Positions 52,976-62,225 of a stretch of DNA of 64,000 nt are shown one piece after another; positions within the stretch are counted from its first letter, which is position 1; the number at the start of each line of letters is the position of its first letter. The notes under the pieces are model-generated. The model searched no databases. It worked only from the letters and a program-made list of their open reading frames with translations, and was not told where the DNA came from. The DNA lies in contig CALBCY010000171.1 in the NCBI GenBank assembly GCA_937927195.1, positions 1-64,000 of the forward strand. Direction: 5' to 3'. The translations under genes were made by a program, and so were the position numbers. The stretch comes from an uncultured Chitinophagales bacterium. Its GTDB lineage: Bacteria > Bacteroidota > Bacteroidia > Chitinophagales > UBA2359.

Positions 52976-54448
52976 CTAAAACTTAAGACCTCTAATGACA
53001 ATCTTTTCCTCCAAAGTAGAAGATTCCATAACATAAGCATAAATCCCAACAGGAAAACCAGCTGTATCAACATCTATACTTTGAGCACCTGCTGAGTAGT
53101 TTTCATTGTGAACAATGTAACCTAAAAACTGCCCATTCATCTTGTAGACACCAATACTGACAACAGCATCTTCTTCTAAGCAGAATTGCAAATTGGTATT
53201 TATCGAATGAACAGTTGGAGATAAATCAAACCGCTCGCTGAATTCAGAATCAAGCGATAAATTGGCAGTAGAGGTAAAATCACAACCATTGGATAGGTCT
53301 GTCACTACTAATTCGTAATCACCTGCTCCCAAGTTTTCGACCATACTCATTTCACCACAAGCCTCTCCACAATGACTCCAAGTATAGGAAAATGGCCCAA
53401 GTCCGCCATCTAAAATCGCCTCAATTCTTCCACTGTTGGTTCCGCCACAAGAACCAGGATTAGTCCCAATTAATTCTACTGTAAGTGGCAAGAATTCTTC
53501 CTCCAATAAAGCAATACTGCCTTGTACCAAAGTACTGTCATTTGTTCCAGTATTGACTGCATAAAAAGAATAGTCTCCGGCCTTTAATCCTGAAATGGTA
53601 TCATTGACCTCCCCATTAAAACTCAGCAAATAATCACATCCTCCTTCAACGGGTTGAACAACAAAGCCACCAGTCTCAGCATCGAACCCTTCGCAATCTC
53701 TTCCAGTATTCATTTCAACAATGTTCCAATCATTCACACAACTTACGATATCCTGTACTTCAAAAATACAATTGTTGTTGTCTGAAACTGCAATGTTCAA
53801 CTCTACATCATTGGGAACCAAACCTAAATAATAAACGCTGTCTGGATTATAGTAACTGTAAAATAAGTTTTGATCAGAATCTATAATATTATAGGGAGGC
53901 GTTCCTCCCAGCATTTCAAGCTTCAACATATAACCATCAGACATTTCTATTTTTGTGGCATTTACGATGAAATTGGTATCGGGATGACACTCCAAAACAG
54001 TTGTATCAGCTTTCAAACAATCAGGATTTACATTTACCTGCCCAAATGCAACCAAATCTCCATCAGGTAAAGATTTTTTCAAATACCTTATATCGACTTG
54101 TGCACCCTCTGCAAAAGAAAGCGTTCCTCCACATTCTGCATAACTCAAACAAGGTTCACCATTGCTAGAAAAATCACCTTCATATTCATAATACAAACCC
54201 TGCTCAAACAAATCCTCAGGCCACATCCAAGTTGGCAATATCAAATATAAATCGAAGTTTCCCGTCTCACCGTCCTGACATTCAACGTCAAACAAAATCG
54301 GTAAACAATCCGCACAATCGGGACCACCACAATCAATACGCAATTCATTGCCATTCAGAATGCCATCATCGCACTGAGCATTTACAAAAACAGATGAAAA
54401 AAGAGAGAAAATTAATAGGTATATATACTTGTTACAAAGATTCGGCAT
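52976..54448 (-). CDS. T9SS type A sorting-domain protein (secreted, SprB-like repeats)
   Basis: 490 residues. Signal peptide (LIFSLFSSVFVNAQ), a Cys-rich N-terminal motif DGILNGNELRIDCGGPDC, two SprB/PKD-like beta modules (GGTPPYNI; GGLGPFSYTWSHCG), and a C-terminal type A secretion-sorting domain (about 415-490: VYKMNGQFLGYIVHNENY ... GIYAYVMESSTLEEKIVIRG). The C-terminal domain directs export by the type IX system and surface attachment. No enzyme domain is visible. It is large for a small cargo and may be an adhesin or surface matrix protein (inference). Confidence 0.9.
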   Translation of the reverse strand: MPNLCNKYIYLLIFSLFSSVFVNAQCDDGILNGNELRIDCGGPDCADCLPILFDVECQDGETGNFDLYLILPTWMWPEDLFEQGLYYEYEGDFSSNGEPCLSYAECGGTLSFAEGAQVDIRYLKKSLPDGDLVAFGQVNVNPDCLKADTTVLECHPDTNFIVNATKIEMSDGYMLKLEMLGGTPPYNIIDSDQNLFYSYYNPDSVYYLGLVPNDVELNIAVSDNNNCIFEVQDIVSCVNDWNIVEMNTGRDCEGFDAETGGFVVQPVEGGCDYLLSFNGEVNDTISGLKAGDYSFYAVNTGTNDSTLVQGSIALLEEEFLPLTVELIGTNPGSCGGTNSGRIEAILDGGLGPFSYTWSHCGEACGEMSMVENLGAGDYELVVTDLSNGCDFTSTANLSLDSEFSERFDLSPTVHSINTNLQFCLEEDAVVSIGVYKMNGQFLGYIVHNENYSAGAQSIDVDTAGFPVGIYAYVMESSTLEEKIVIRGLKF

Positions 54449-54667
54449 AGTTCAATTTCATTAAATTCTGGTTTGGCTTTTTTGTGGGTTCTTAGCTTAA
54501 CGTCAAAGAACAATTAATATTACAAAAATTGCCTTAGACCATTGGATTTTTGTTTGGTTTAGTCATATTAAAATAAATAAAATTTTTGTGACTTTTTCTT
54601 AAACTTTGATCAATTCTTCCACTCAAAGGCTCATAAAACAAACACTTTATCTATAAAATACATTGAC

Positions 54668-55882
54668 ATGAGAGCACCGAATAAAGACTCTAGAAAATAC
54701 ACAAGAAGCCTGGTTTACGTTTTCCTAATGGTATTGGGAATGAGCACCTTCTCCTGTAAAAATTATGAAAGGGCAATTAATTCAGGAGACTATGACCAGA
54801 TCATTTTTAGCTCTGTTGAAAAATTGAGAAAAAACAAAAAGAAGCAAAAGCAAATCATCGCTTTAGAAGAAGCTTATGCGAAAGCAAACAAGCATAGTTT
54901 TAGTGAAATAGAAAAAATGTTGTCTGCAGGCAGTCCAGCCTACTACAAAAGCGTTTATACCCTCTACCAAAAAATCGAGGATCGTCAAAATGCTGTAGAA
55001 CCTTTGTTGCCGCTTTACATAAAAAAGGAAAGCAGAAATGCAGTTTTTGAAAGACCAAATGTACATGCAGAAGTATCCAGATTTAGAACAAGAGCTGCAG
55101 AATACCTCTATGCCAATGCACAGAACTTATTAGAAACCAATAATAAAATGGACGCTAGAGATGCCTACAGAATTTTGAATGATTTGGACAATTTTTACCC
55201 AAACTTTAGAGACACTAGAAATTTAATGGCGCAAGCAAATTTCACTGGAAGCAATTTTATTTTGTTTGAAATGAAAAACAGGACCAATTTGCCTCTACCG
55301 AAAAATTTCGAGAGTCAAATCAAGAAGTTAAACTTGACTGATTTGGATCAGCTTTGGGCCGAATTTCATTTAAGTCCTCAAAAAAACATCAACTACGATT
55401 ATAAGGTGGTCATGAACATCAATGACTTCTTTGTAAGCCCCGAAAGATTGAGCGACAGAGTATACCCAAGAGAAAAAGAAATCATTGATGGATGGCAGTA
55501 TGTTTTGGATAAAAATGGAAATGTCATGAAAGACAGCTTAGGCAATGACATCAAAGTTGACATCATTCAAAGAGTAAGATGTGAAATCATCGAATCGGCA
55601 CAAAGCAAAGAAGCTGGTTTCCACGGTACGGTTGATTTTGAAAATCTTCGCACCAATCAAATTATCGCCAATTATCCGGTGAATACCAGAACTGATTTTC
55701 AACATCTTTATGGAACAGTTCGAGGAGATATGAGGGCCTTAAACAAGAACGACAGAGTTTTATGTGATGCATTGCCTTTGCCATTCCCAACAGATCAGGA
55801 TATGTTGATCAGAGCAGGATTGGAATTAAAGCCGGCGATCGAAAGAATAATCCGCAGAAACGATGACCTCGTTTTGAACTAG
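54668..55882 (+). CDS. Conserved lipoprotein of unknown function, helical repeats
   Basis: 404 residues. Lipobox (GMSTFSCKNY, Cys30) near the N-terminus with a long preceding n-region. Helix-rich N-terminal half with TPR-like segments (INSGDYDQIIFSSVEKLRKN; ALEEAYAKANKHSFSEIEKM), C-terminal half mixed alpha-beta (VMKDSLGNDIKVDIIQRVRCEIIE). It resembles conserved Bacteroidota lipoproteins but I cannot name a family. The upstream region has no obvious promoter. Confidence 0.78.
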   Translation: MRAPNKDSRKYTRSLVYVFLMVLGMSTFSCKNYERAINSGDYDQIIFSSVEKLRKNKKKQKQIIALEEAYAKANKHSFSEIEKMLSAGSPAYYKSVYTLYQKIEDRQNAVEPLLPLYIKKESRNAVFERPNVHAEVSRFRTRAAEYLYANAQNLLETNNKMDARDAYRILNDLDNFYPNFRDTRNLMAQANFTGSNFILFEMKNRTNLPLPKNFESQIKKLNLTDLDQLWAEFHLSPQKNINYDYKVVMNINDFFVSPERLSDRVYPREKEIIDGWQYVLDKNGNVMKDSLGNDIKVDIIQRVRCEIIESAQSKEAGFHGTVDFENLRTNQIIANYPVNTRTDFQHLYGTVRGDMRALNKNDRVLCDALPLPFPTDQDMLIRAGLELKPAIERIIRRNDDLVLN

Positions 55883-55920
55883 GATTCTAAATATGACAGA
55901 ATTTGTTAGCACAATAAATA

Positions 55921-55942
55921 GAATTGATGTAAACATCAATTC
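55921..55942. repeat. 10-bp perfect inverted repeat
   Basis: GAATTGATGT-AA-ACATCAATTC. It stands 9 bases before the terminator, making a double hairpin. Confidence 0.7.
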
Positions 55943-55950
55943 CTGACTCG

Positions 55951-55982
55951 GGAGGTTATCTGCATGGATAACCTCCTTTTTT
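55951..55982 (+). terminator. Rho-independent terminator
   Basis: GGAGGTTATC (55951-55960) pairs with GATAACCTCC (55967-55976), followed by TTTTTT. It ends the lipoprotein gene. Confidence 0.88.
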
Positions 55983-55984
55983 CG

Positions 55985-56028
55985 TTTCAGAAGCGTTTCA
56001 GAAGCGTTTCAGAAGCCTCTCTGAAGCG
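55985..56028. repeat. 11-mer tandem repeat TTTCAGAAGCG, 4 copies
   Basis: Copies at 55985, 55996, 56007 and 56018; the last two are degenerate. The remaining bases up to 56260 have no gene and no clear promoter. Confidence 0.7.
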
Positions 56029-56260
56029 TCTCGAAAAACTCTATAAGCTGTCAGCCTTATCAAGGTCCCAAATGCTCACAAGGTCCGACACCTCTTCTTT
56101 TTGTTAAAATTCAATAAAACCCTTCATTTTATCCTTCGTAAAATAACATTGTGATATTTTTATTAGTTAAATTATTGACGGATTCTATGTATTGAAACAA
56201 TCACAAAAGGAATCTTAAACAGTATTATTATAATTTTTAATAAAAGCTCAAGTATTCATT

Positions 56261-57907
56261 ATGCTTAGAAGACTTGCAAAACCTTTTCTAATCGCCATTT
56301 TAGGAATTTCAGCCCTATCATTCTCTAATGTTGGAGGCAATTACTTTGAAATCTCTAAAAACCTGGATCTATTTGCCAATCTGTTCAAGGAATTGAACAC
56401 TTTTTATGTCGATGACCTCGATGTTGAAGGATTGGTGCAAACCGGAATTGATGCCATGCTCAATTCCCTCGATCCTTACACTGTCTATTATCCCGAGGAA
56501 GACCTCGAAGGCTATAATATGCAGATGACTGGAAAATATGGAGGTATAGGTGCCATTATAAAAAGAAGTGGCGATCATGTCATCATTTCAGAACCTTACG
56601 AAGGTTTCCCAGCCTATAAAGCAGGTTTGATTGCGGGAGATAAAATTCTCGAAATTAATGGCATTTCATTCAAAGACAAAAACTCTGATGATGTCAGCAA
56701 TGAACTTCGTGGGACACCTGGAAGTAAAGTAAACATGTTGATCGAAAAACCAGGCACTGGTGAAAAGGTTAAAATAGAATTAACTAGAGAAGAAATAAAA
56801 ATTGAATCGGTTCCTTATTATGGAATCGTAGACGAAGTTGGATATGTAATGCTGACCAGCTTTACCAATCACTGCAGCGATGACTTGAAAAATGCTTTGC
56901 AAAAATTAAAAGAAGAAAGCCCAAAAGGAATTATCCTTGACCTTCGCGATAATCCTGGTGGACTTTTGAATGAAGCTGTTGATGTCAGTAATCTGTTCCT
57001 TGACAAAGGAAAGGAAATTGTAAGTACAAAGGGAAAAACTTCTATTTCAGACAAACCATTCAAAACCAGAAAAGGTGCTTTTGATAAAGAAATTCCTTTG
57101 GTAGTTTTAACCAGCCATGGTTCTGCTTCAGCTTCTGAAATTGTTTCTGGAGTTATGCAAGATTATGATCGTGCGGTTATTATCGGTGAAAAAACATTCG
57201 GTAAAGGTTTGGTTCAATCAACCAAGGAAGTTGGTTACAATGCCAAGTTAAAATTGACCACAGCCAAATACTATCTCCCATCTGGAAGATGTATCCAAGC
57301 GATAGATTATTCTGGGAAATACAAAGACGGAGCAGAGAAAATTCCAGATTCATTGAGAACTGAATTTAAAACTGTCAATGGAAGAAAAGTTTATGATGCT
57401 GGTGGAGTTGATCCTGATTTTGAAGTGGAAACTGAAAAGTTAAGCGGCTTGACTGTCAGCCTTTACCTCAAGCAATATTTCTTCGATTTTGCGACTGATT
57501 TTGTTTTAAGAACACCAAGTATTGAAAGTCCTGATAAATTTAAAATTTCAGACGCCATCTATGATGATTTCGTGAAATATTTGGATGGAAAAGATTACGA
57601 TTATACGACAAATAGTGAGAGTCTTCTAAATGAACTTAAAGAAAAAGCAGAAGAAGAAAACTTATTGGACAAAATTGAGGAAGAGATAAAAGTGCTCGAA
57701 ACCAAAATCAAGCATGACAAGGAAAAAGATCTATACAAATACAAAGATCAGATTAAAGATTATTTGGAAAGTGAAATAGTCACCCGTTATTACAATCAGA
57801 AAGGGCGCATCCAGGCTTCATTGGACAATGATCCATTTGTTCAAAAGTCTATTGAGATTTTAAAGAACCCAGCACAGTATGGTAAAATTCTGCAAGGCCA
57901 GAATTAA
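56261..57907 (+). CDS. S41 C-terminal processing peptidase
   Basis: 548 residues. N-terminal signal/anchor (PFLIAILGISALSFS), a PDZ domain (about 90-165; EGFPAYKAGLIAGDKILEIN), then a Ser-Lys protease core. Catalytic pair: Ser290 in GSASASEIVSG and Lys315 in FGKGLVQ, 25 residues apart as in the Tsp/Prc family. Cleaves periplasmic proteins at C-termini. Residues 400-548 are a helical extension. Tandem with a paralogue 62 bases downstream. Confidence 0.94.
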   Translation: MLRRLAKPFLIAILGISALSFSNVGGNYFEISKNLDLFANLFKELNTFYVDDLDVEGLVQTGIDAMLNSLDPYTVYYPEEDLEGYNMQMTGKYGGIGAIIKRSGDHVIISEPYEGFPAYKAGLIAGDKILEINGISFKDKNSDDVSNELRGTPGSKVNMLIEKPGTGEKVKIELTREEIKIESVPYYGIVDEVGYVMLTSFTNHCSDDLKNALQKLKEESPKGIILDLRDNPGGLLNEAVDVSNLFLDKGKEIVSTKGKTSISDKPFKTRKGAFDKEIPLVVLTSHGSASASEIVSGVMQDYDRAVIIGEKTFGKGLVQSTKEVGYNAKLKLTTAKYYLPSGRCIQAIDYSGKYKDGAEKIPDSLRTEFKTVNGRKVYDAGGVDPDFEVETEKLSGLTVSLYLKQYFFDFATDFVLRTPSIESPDKFKISDAIYDDFVKYLDGKDYDYTTNSESLLNELKEKAEEENLLDKIEEEIKVLETKIKHDKEKDLYKYKDQIKDYLESEIVTRYYNQKGRIQASLDNDPFVQKSIEILKNPAQYGKILQGQN

Positions 57908-57969
57908 TAAGCATTAAACAATTTGATATTCGGTAGAACGATTGATTATCACTAAGGAATTAGAATAAA

Positions 57970-59625
57970 ATGAAAAAGTTAAAATATATCTTCCTGTTTG
58001 TTGCATTGGCTGGCTTGGTCGCATTTACTGGAAAAAATACAGAAAGTAATTTGTTTAAACTCGGTAAAAACATGGAATTGCTTGCCAATGTTTACAAGGA
58101 GTTGAACGAAACTTATGTAGACGAAGTTGAACCTGCAGGATTAATGCGCATTGGTCTAAACGCCATGTTGAAAAAACTGGATCCATATACCAATTATATT
58201 TCAGAGGCTCAGATAGAAGATGCAAGATTGAGAAAATTTGCAAGTGGTGGAGACATTGGAGTAAGCCTAATGCAAGAAGATGAAAGGATCATTATCAAAA
58301 GTATTCTGGAAGGTTTACCTGCAGACAGCAGCGGTTTAAAGCAAGGAGATGAGATCATCAGTATTGATGGAAAATCATTGTCCGAACACAGCATGGAGGA
58401 CATTGAGGTTTTCCTGAAAGGCCAACCAGATACTGAAGTTATTATCGATTTTATACCTTTTGGAAAAGAAAGTTCTAAATCTGTTTCTTTACAAAGAGCC
58501 GTCATCAAACCAAAAGATGTAACCTTTTCAAAAATGCTCAATGATTCAATCGGTTATGTAAAATTAACCACCTTCCTTGCGAGAGGTTGCGGAAGTTTTG
58601 TCAATACTGAAATAACAAAATTGCAAACTGAGAATGAAAACTTTAAATATTTGGTTTTCGATCTTCGCAGCAATCCAGGTGGTTTGTTAGATGAATCAAT
58701 TTTGGTTTCTAATATTTTCATTCCGAAAGATGAAATTGCTGTTGTAACAAAAGGAAGAGATCCGGAAGAAGTGAGAGAGTTAAAAACTCCAAGAGATCCT
58801 ACCTTCCCGGATATTCCACTAGTTGTTCTGACCAATGCCAATTCGGCTTCCGCTTCGGAAATAGTTTCAGGAACCATTCAAGATTTTGACAGAGGCGTAG
58901 TTATTGGCGATCGTACTTATGGTAAAGGACTTGTTCAACAAACAAAGGACATTGGATTTAATTCTAAAGTGAAATTGACCATCGCCAAATATTACATCAA
59001 CTCAGGAAGATGTGTACAAGCTGTTGATTATTACGGAGACTATACTGACAAAGGAGCAAAGCAAATTCCAGATTCTCTTAAAAACGAATTTAGAACTAAA
59101 AATGGAAGAATCGTATTTGACAATTCTGGTGTAGCACCAGATATCGATGTTGACGATTTGAAAAACAGTCCTTTGACAGAAGAGCTGATAAAAGAAAATG
59201 CCATCTTCAACTTTGCCAATCAATTCAAAACTCAAACAGATAGCATTGAAGCACCTTTGGAATTTGAAATAAGCGATGCCGTTTTTGAAGATTTCCTTAG
59301 CTATGTTACAACCAGTAAAGTTGACATTAAATTTGATACTGAAACCATCATTAAAGATCTTCAAGAAAGCACAAAAGATGAGAATTACTACGATTCTGTA
59401 AAAGATGATTTGTTGGCTTTACAGAACAAATTGAATTCTTATAAAAACGAAGACATTCGTCAATACAAAGATGAAATCAAAGGTCTTTTGAAGTATGAAA
59501 TTTTAGAAAGATTCTATTATGACAAAGGAAGATTAGAGGCTTCGTTAAATGACGATCCAGACATTCAAGAAGCCTTCTCTTTGTTTGGCGACATGAATAG
59601 ATACAATGAAATTTTAGGAAACTAA
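57970..59625 (+). CDS. S41 C-terminal processing peptidase, tandem paralogue
   Basis: 551 residues. Signal/anchor (IFLFVALAGLVAF), PDZ domain (about 100-175, GLPADSSGLKQGDEIISIDGK) and protease core with Ser294 in NSASASEIVSG and Lys319 in YGKGLVQ, both intact, 25 apart. The C-terminal extension (DIRQYKDEIKGLLKYEIL...) matches that of the upstream copy. Distinct enough from its neighbour to suggest an old duplication with separate substrates. Confidence 0.94.
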   Translation: MKKLKYIFLFVALAGLVAFTGKNTESNLFKLGKNMELLANVYKELNETYVDEVEPAGLMRIGLNAMLKKLDPYTNYISEAQIEDARLRKFASGGDIGVSLMQEDERIIIKSILEGLPADSSGLKQGDEIISIDGKSLSEHSMEDIEVFLKGQPDTEVIIDFIPFGKESSKSVSLQRAVIKPKDVTFSKMLNDSIGYVKLTTFLARGCGSFVNTEITKLQTENENFKYLVFDLRSNPGGLLDESILVSNIFIPKDEIAVVTKGRDPEEVRELKTPRDPTFPDIPLVVLTNANSASASEIVSGTIQDFDRGVVIGDRTYGKGLVQQTKDIGFNSKVKLTIAKYYINSGRCVQAVDYYGDYTDKGAKQIPDSLKNEFRTKNGRIVFDNSGVAPDIDVDDLKNSPLTEELIKENAIFNFANQFKTQTDSIEAPLEFEISDAVFEDFLSYVTTSKVDIKFDTETIIKDLQESTKDENYYDSVKDDLLALQNKLNSYKNEDIRQYKDEIKGLLKYEILERFYYDKGRLEASLNDDPDIQEAFSLFGDMNRYNEILGN

Positions 59626-59630
59626 GATTT

Positions 59631-60021
59631 GTACGCTGCGCTGTTGGTACGGTGCCTGCGGCACCTCTTGGTACGTCTCGGTTTCGCCATTGCTTTTGGT
59701 ACAGCTGCATTGGCCTTGACGGCCAATTTTGCCTGTTGGTAAGTTAGTAGGATCAACAGCTCGGTTTTTATGTTATTGGTACAGCTGATGGCCCGAGGCA
59801 AGTTTCCATCCAACAGGCAAAATTAATCTAAGCTTACCTGGCTTGCGTTCAAGTGCAGCCATTCCAAAAAGCATTTATGTTATTGGTACAAGCAGGTGAC
59901 CCCGAGGCAAGTTTACACCCAACAGGCAAGATTGGCCGATAGGCCAATACAGCCGTACCAACAATAATGGCGAAGCCGAATAGACCAACAGATGAAGCAT
60001 CGTACCAACAGCACAGCGTAC
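59631..60021. repeat. 390-bp composite inverted repeat with internal direct repeats
   Basis: Outer arms GTACGCTGCGCTGTTGGTACG (59631-59651, written in two parts: GTACGCTGCGCTG and TTGGTACG) and its near complement at 60001-60021 (one mismatch). Inner pairs: CGGTTTCGCCAT (59679-59690) with ATGGCGAAGCCG (59967-59978), and GGCCAATTTTGCCTGTTGG (from 59721) with 59917-59937. ATTGGCC...GGCCAAT small palindromes occur on both sides. Between the arms are two direct repeats of about 56 bases starting TTATGTTATTGGTACA (59768 and 59876). TTGGTAC recurs many times. GC content is well above the surrounding DNA. No coding signal. Confidence 0.75.
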
Positions 60022-60035
60022 CCAATACCACAACA

Positions 60036-60416
60036 CTACTTCTTCCGTTTCGAAGCATAAGGCACTGTCTCATCCAATAAAATAGCCTCCTGCAGGACTT
60101 CGTTCAAAGACTCCAATGGAATTTCATCTACACTTTCAAAGCTGATACCCATTACTTGTTTTCTTCCTTTTGCTTCAAGCAAGCCCTGAGCATTGGACAA
60201 TTCATTCCCTCTTAAAAACACCAACTCTACCCTGCCCTTTTGATCTGCTTTACTAGGATTCAAATAACAAATCCAACTCTTTCTATAATAAAATGGAATC
60301 TTATATCGGATTTTTGTAGTCATTTCAGGATGCTCTAACAACAGTTCATGCAGGAACAACATCACACTTTGTGGTCCTTTGGGAAAGGAAAAAATAAAAT
60401 CTTCAACTGCAGACAT
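60036..60416 (-). CDS. DUF1801 domain protein (YdhG-like)
   Basis: 126 residues, a small alpha-beta protein. Marks: FIFSFPKGPQSVMLFLHELLLEHPEMTTKIRYKIPFYYRKSWICYLN and a late ESLNEVLQEAILLDE. DUF1801 proteins are related to a frataxin-like fold; function is not established. No signal peptide. Its coding end lies immediately beside the composite repeat. Confidence 0.85.
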   Translation of the reverse strand: MSAVEDFIFSFPKGPQSVMLFLHELLLEHPEMTTKIRYKIPFYYRKSWICYLNPSKADQKGRVELVFLRGNELSNAQGLLEAKGRKQVMGISFESVDEIPLESLNEVLQEAILLDETVPYASKRKK

Positions 60417-60495
60417 AAATATAAAAATTTGATACGATTCTTAATCTAAAATCTAGCGTCAAGCCCTTTCTTCGAAAGAAAATAAAATGTATTCA

Positions 60496-62157
60496 TCAAA
60501 CCTTCGACGGCCAGCGGTTGCCAACCCAAGCAAATCTTTTATTGACAAAGGATGGATCAGCATAAGAAGCTGTTCCAGCATTGTTGGCTCCCGTTCCATG
60601 AAAGTCAGAAAAAGCAGCATGCTGATTTACAAAAAAGAAGCCAACCAAGTTTAAGGATACAGGGGCGAAAACCTCGTTCATGGTATCAATGATTTCTCTA
60701 GATTTTTTTTCATCATCACAATACAAGGCACAAGTCAAAGCTCCCTTTTCCTCCACTAGTTTTCTTGTTATTTCAACTGATTGATCAGTACTGCGAGTTT
60801 TTATAACAAAGATTACTGGACCAAACATCTCTTTGTTATAAGCGGATTCATTTTCAGCATCGTATTCAACAATGCTTGGAGCACACAAACGTGCCAATCC
60901 ATATTCAAAGTTCTTAAACCTTATCGATTTCAAAATTGTTTTTCCTCCCAAACCATCCAAATCCTTCGCTCTTGCTAAAGTCTTTTCACTGTTGAGTGCA
61001 CCCAAAGTTCCCGGACCCATTTTAGGATGCAAGGCCAAGGCTGAAATTTCATTCTTCAACAATTCAACAACCGCTTCATAAGACAATGTTTCTCCTTCCG
61101 TTCGAACGCCCGTCTCTGGAATGAAAAAATTCTGCGGCGCTGTACACATTTGACCTGAATACAGACAAACTGAAAAAGCAAGATTTCTCATAACATCTCT
61201 CAAGTCTCTAGCAGAATCAATAATCACAGAATTTACTCCGGCCTTTTCTGTAAAGACTTCTTTCCCTTTCAAAGATTCAACATAAGCACCAAATTCTGAA
61301 CTTCCAGTAAAGTCAATCACTTTAACTGCGGAATGTTCTGCCAATTCCTTGGCAATCAAATGCGCTGAAGAGTCAACTGCCAATTGCACAATGCAAGGAT
61401 CGTATCCGTTTTCCTTCAAAACCTTCTGCAACTCTGCTACATAAATAGCAATTGGCAAAACAGATTGCGGATGTGGTTTTACAATGCTTGGAATACCACA
61501 AGCAAGATTGGCAAACAAACCTGGCAAACTGTTCCAAGTTGGAAAAGTTGAGCAACCAATGATCAAGCCAATCCCTTTGGGAACAGCTTTGAATTCTTTG
61601 TCTAATCGAATGCTGCTTCTTCCCATTGGCTTTTCCCACAATACTGTTTTTGGGAAACGATTCATTTCTGTAAATGCCATCGCCACAGCTTCCAATGCTC
61701 TATCGGCAGAGTGTGGCCCAGAGGCCTGAAAAGACATGGGATAAGATTGTCCAGTTGTGTGGTAGGTGGCCCAAGTTATTTCATGAAATCGCTCTATAAT
61801 TCGACTGAGCGTTTCAATCAACAAACCAGCACGCTCTTCAATCGCAACCTTAGACCATTCCTTTTTAGTACGAACAGCATTTTCGATCAAATCTTCTACT
61901 TTGAAGGCTGGATAAGTAATCCCTAATTTTTCTCGCGAATAAGGAGATTCCTCTTCACCCAAAAAGCCACAATTACCCGTTTCTTCCAATCCTACGAATG
62001 CTTTCTTCTCTTGTGCTTCGTAAGCCAATTGCCCACGTTCAATAGCTTCATCCCCATAGGCTCTGGGATGTTCTGGGTATGGGCTAAAATAAGTCCTATC
62101 TGCTAACGCTTTAACAGCAAGCTCAAGCGTTTCTTTATGTTTAAGATATAATGACAA
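60496..62157 (-). CDS. PaaN-like aldehyde dehydrogenase family protein
   Basis: 553 residues, aldehyde dehydrogenase superfamily. Visible: IGLIIGCSTFPTWNSLPGLFANLACG (NAD pocket), KPHPQSVLP, VKVIDFTGSSEFGAYVES, the nucleophile Cys in LYSGQMCTAPQNFFIPE, and MFGPVIFVIKTRSTD. Layout fits PaaN-type proteins (phenylacetate degradation, ring-opened aldehyde oxidation). No other paa genes are present in the window, so the pathway link is family knowledge, and another substrate is possible. Confidence 0.82.
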   Translation of the reverse strand: MSLYLKHKETLELAVKALADRTYFSPYPEHPRAYGDEAIERGQLAYEAQEKKAFVGLEETGNCGFLGEEESPYSREKLGITYPAFKVEDLIENAVRTKKEWSKVAIEERAGLLIETLSRIIERFHEITWATYHTTGQSYPMSFQASGPHSADRALEAVAMAFTEMNRFPKTVLWEKPMGRSSIRLDKEFKAVPKGIGLIIGCSTFPTWNSLPGLFANLACGIPSIVKPHPQSVLPIAIYVAELQKVLKENGYDPCIVQLAVDSSAHLIAKELAEHSAVKVIDFTGSSEFGAYVESLKGKEVFTEKAGVNSVIIDSARDLRDVMRNLAFSVCLYSGQMCTAPQNFFIPETGVRTEGETLSYEAVVELLKNEISALALHPKMGPGTLGALNSEKTLARAKDLDGLGGKTILKSIRFKNFEYGLARLCAPSIVEYDAENESAYNKEMFGPVIFVIKTRSTDQSVEITRKLVEEKGALTCALYCDDEKKSREIIDTMNEVFAPVSLNLVGFFFVNQHAAFSDFHGTGANNAGTASYADPSFVNKRFAWVGNRWPSKV

Positions 62158-62225
62158 TGGATTGTTTTTTTAATAAAATAGCTTTGAACTTTTTCAACGT
62201 GCAGCCTTCAAACAACTGAATTCTC

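Noticed and set aside
59631-60021. Possible integron attC site
   Set aside because: ATCCAAC and ACCCAAC fit RYYYAAC, but no GTTRRRY partner is properly placed and no integrase or cassette is present, so a generic palindrome is the safer call.
59622-60073. Minus-strand frames of 63 and 74 codons inside the composite repeat
   Set aside because: They follow the direct and inverted repeats exactly and show no protein-like composition.
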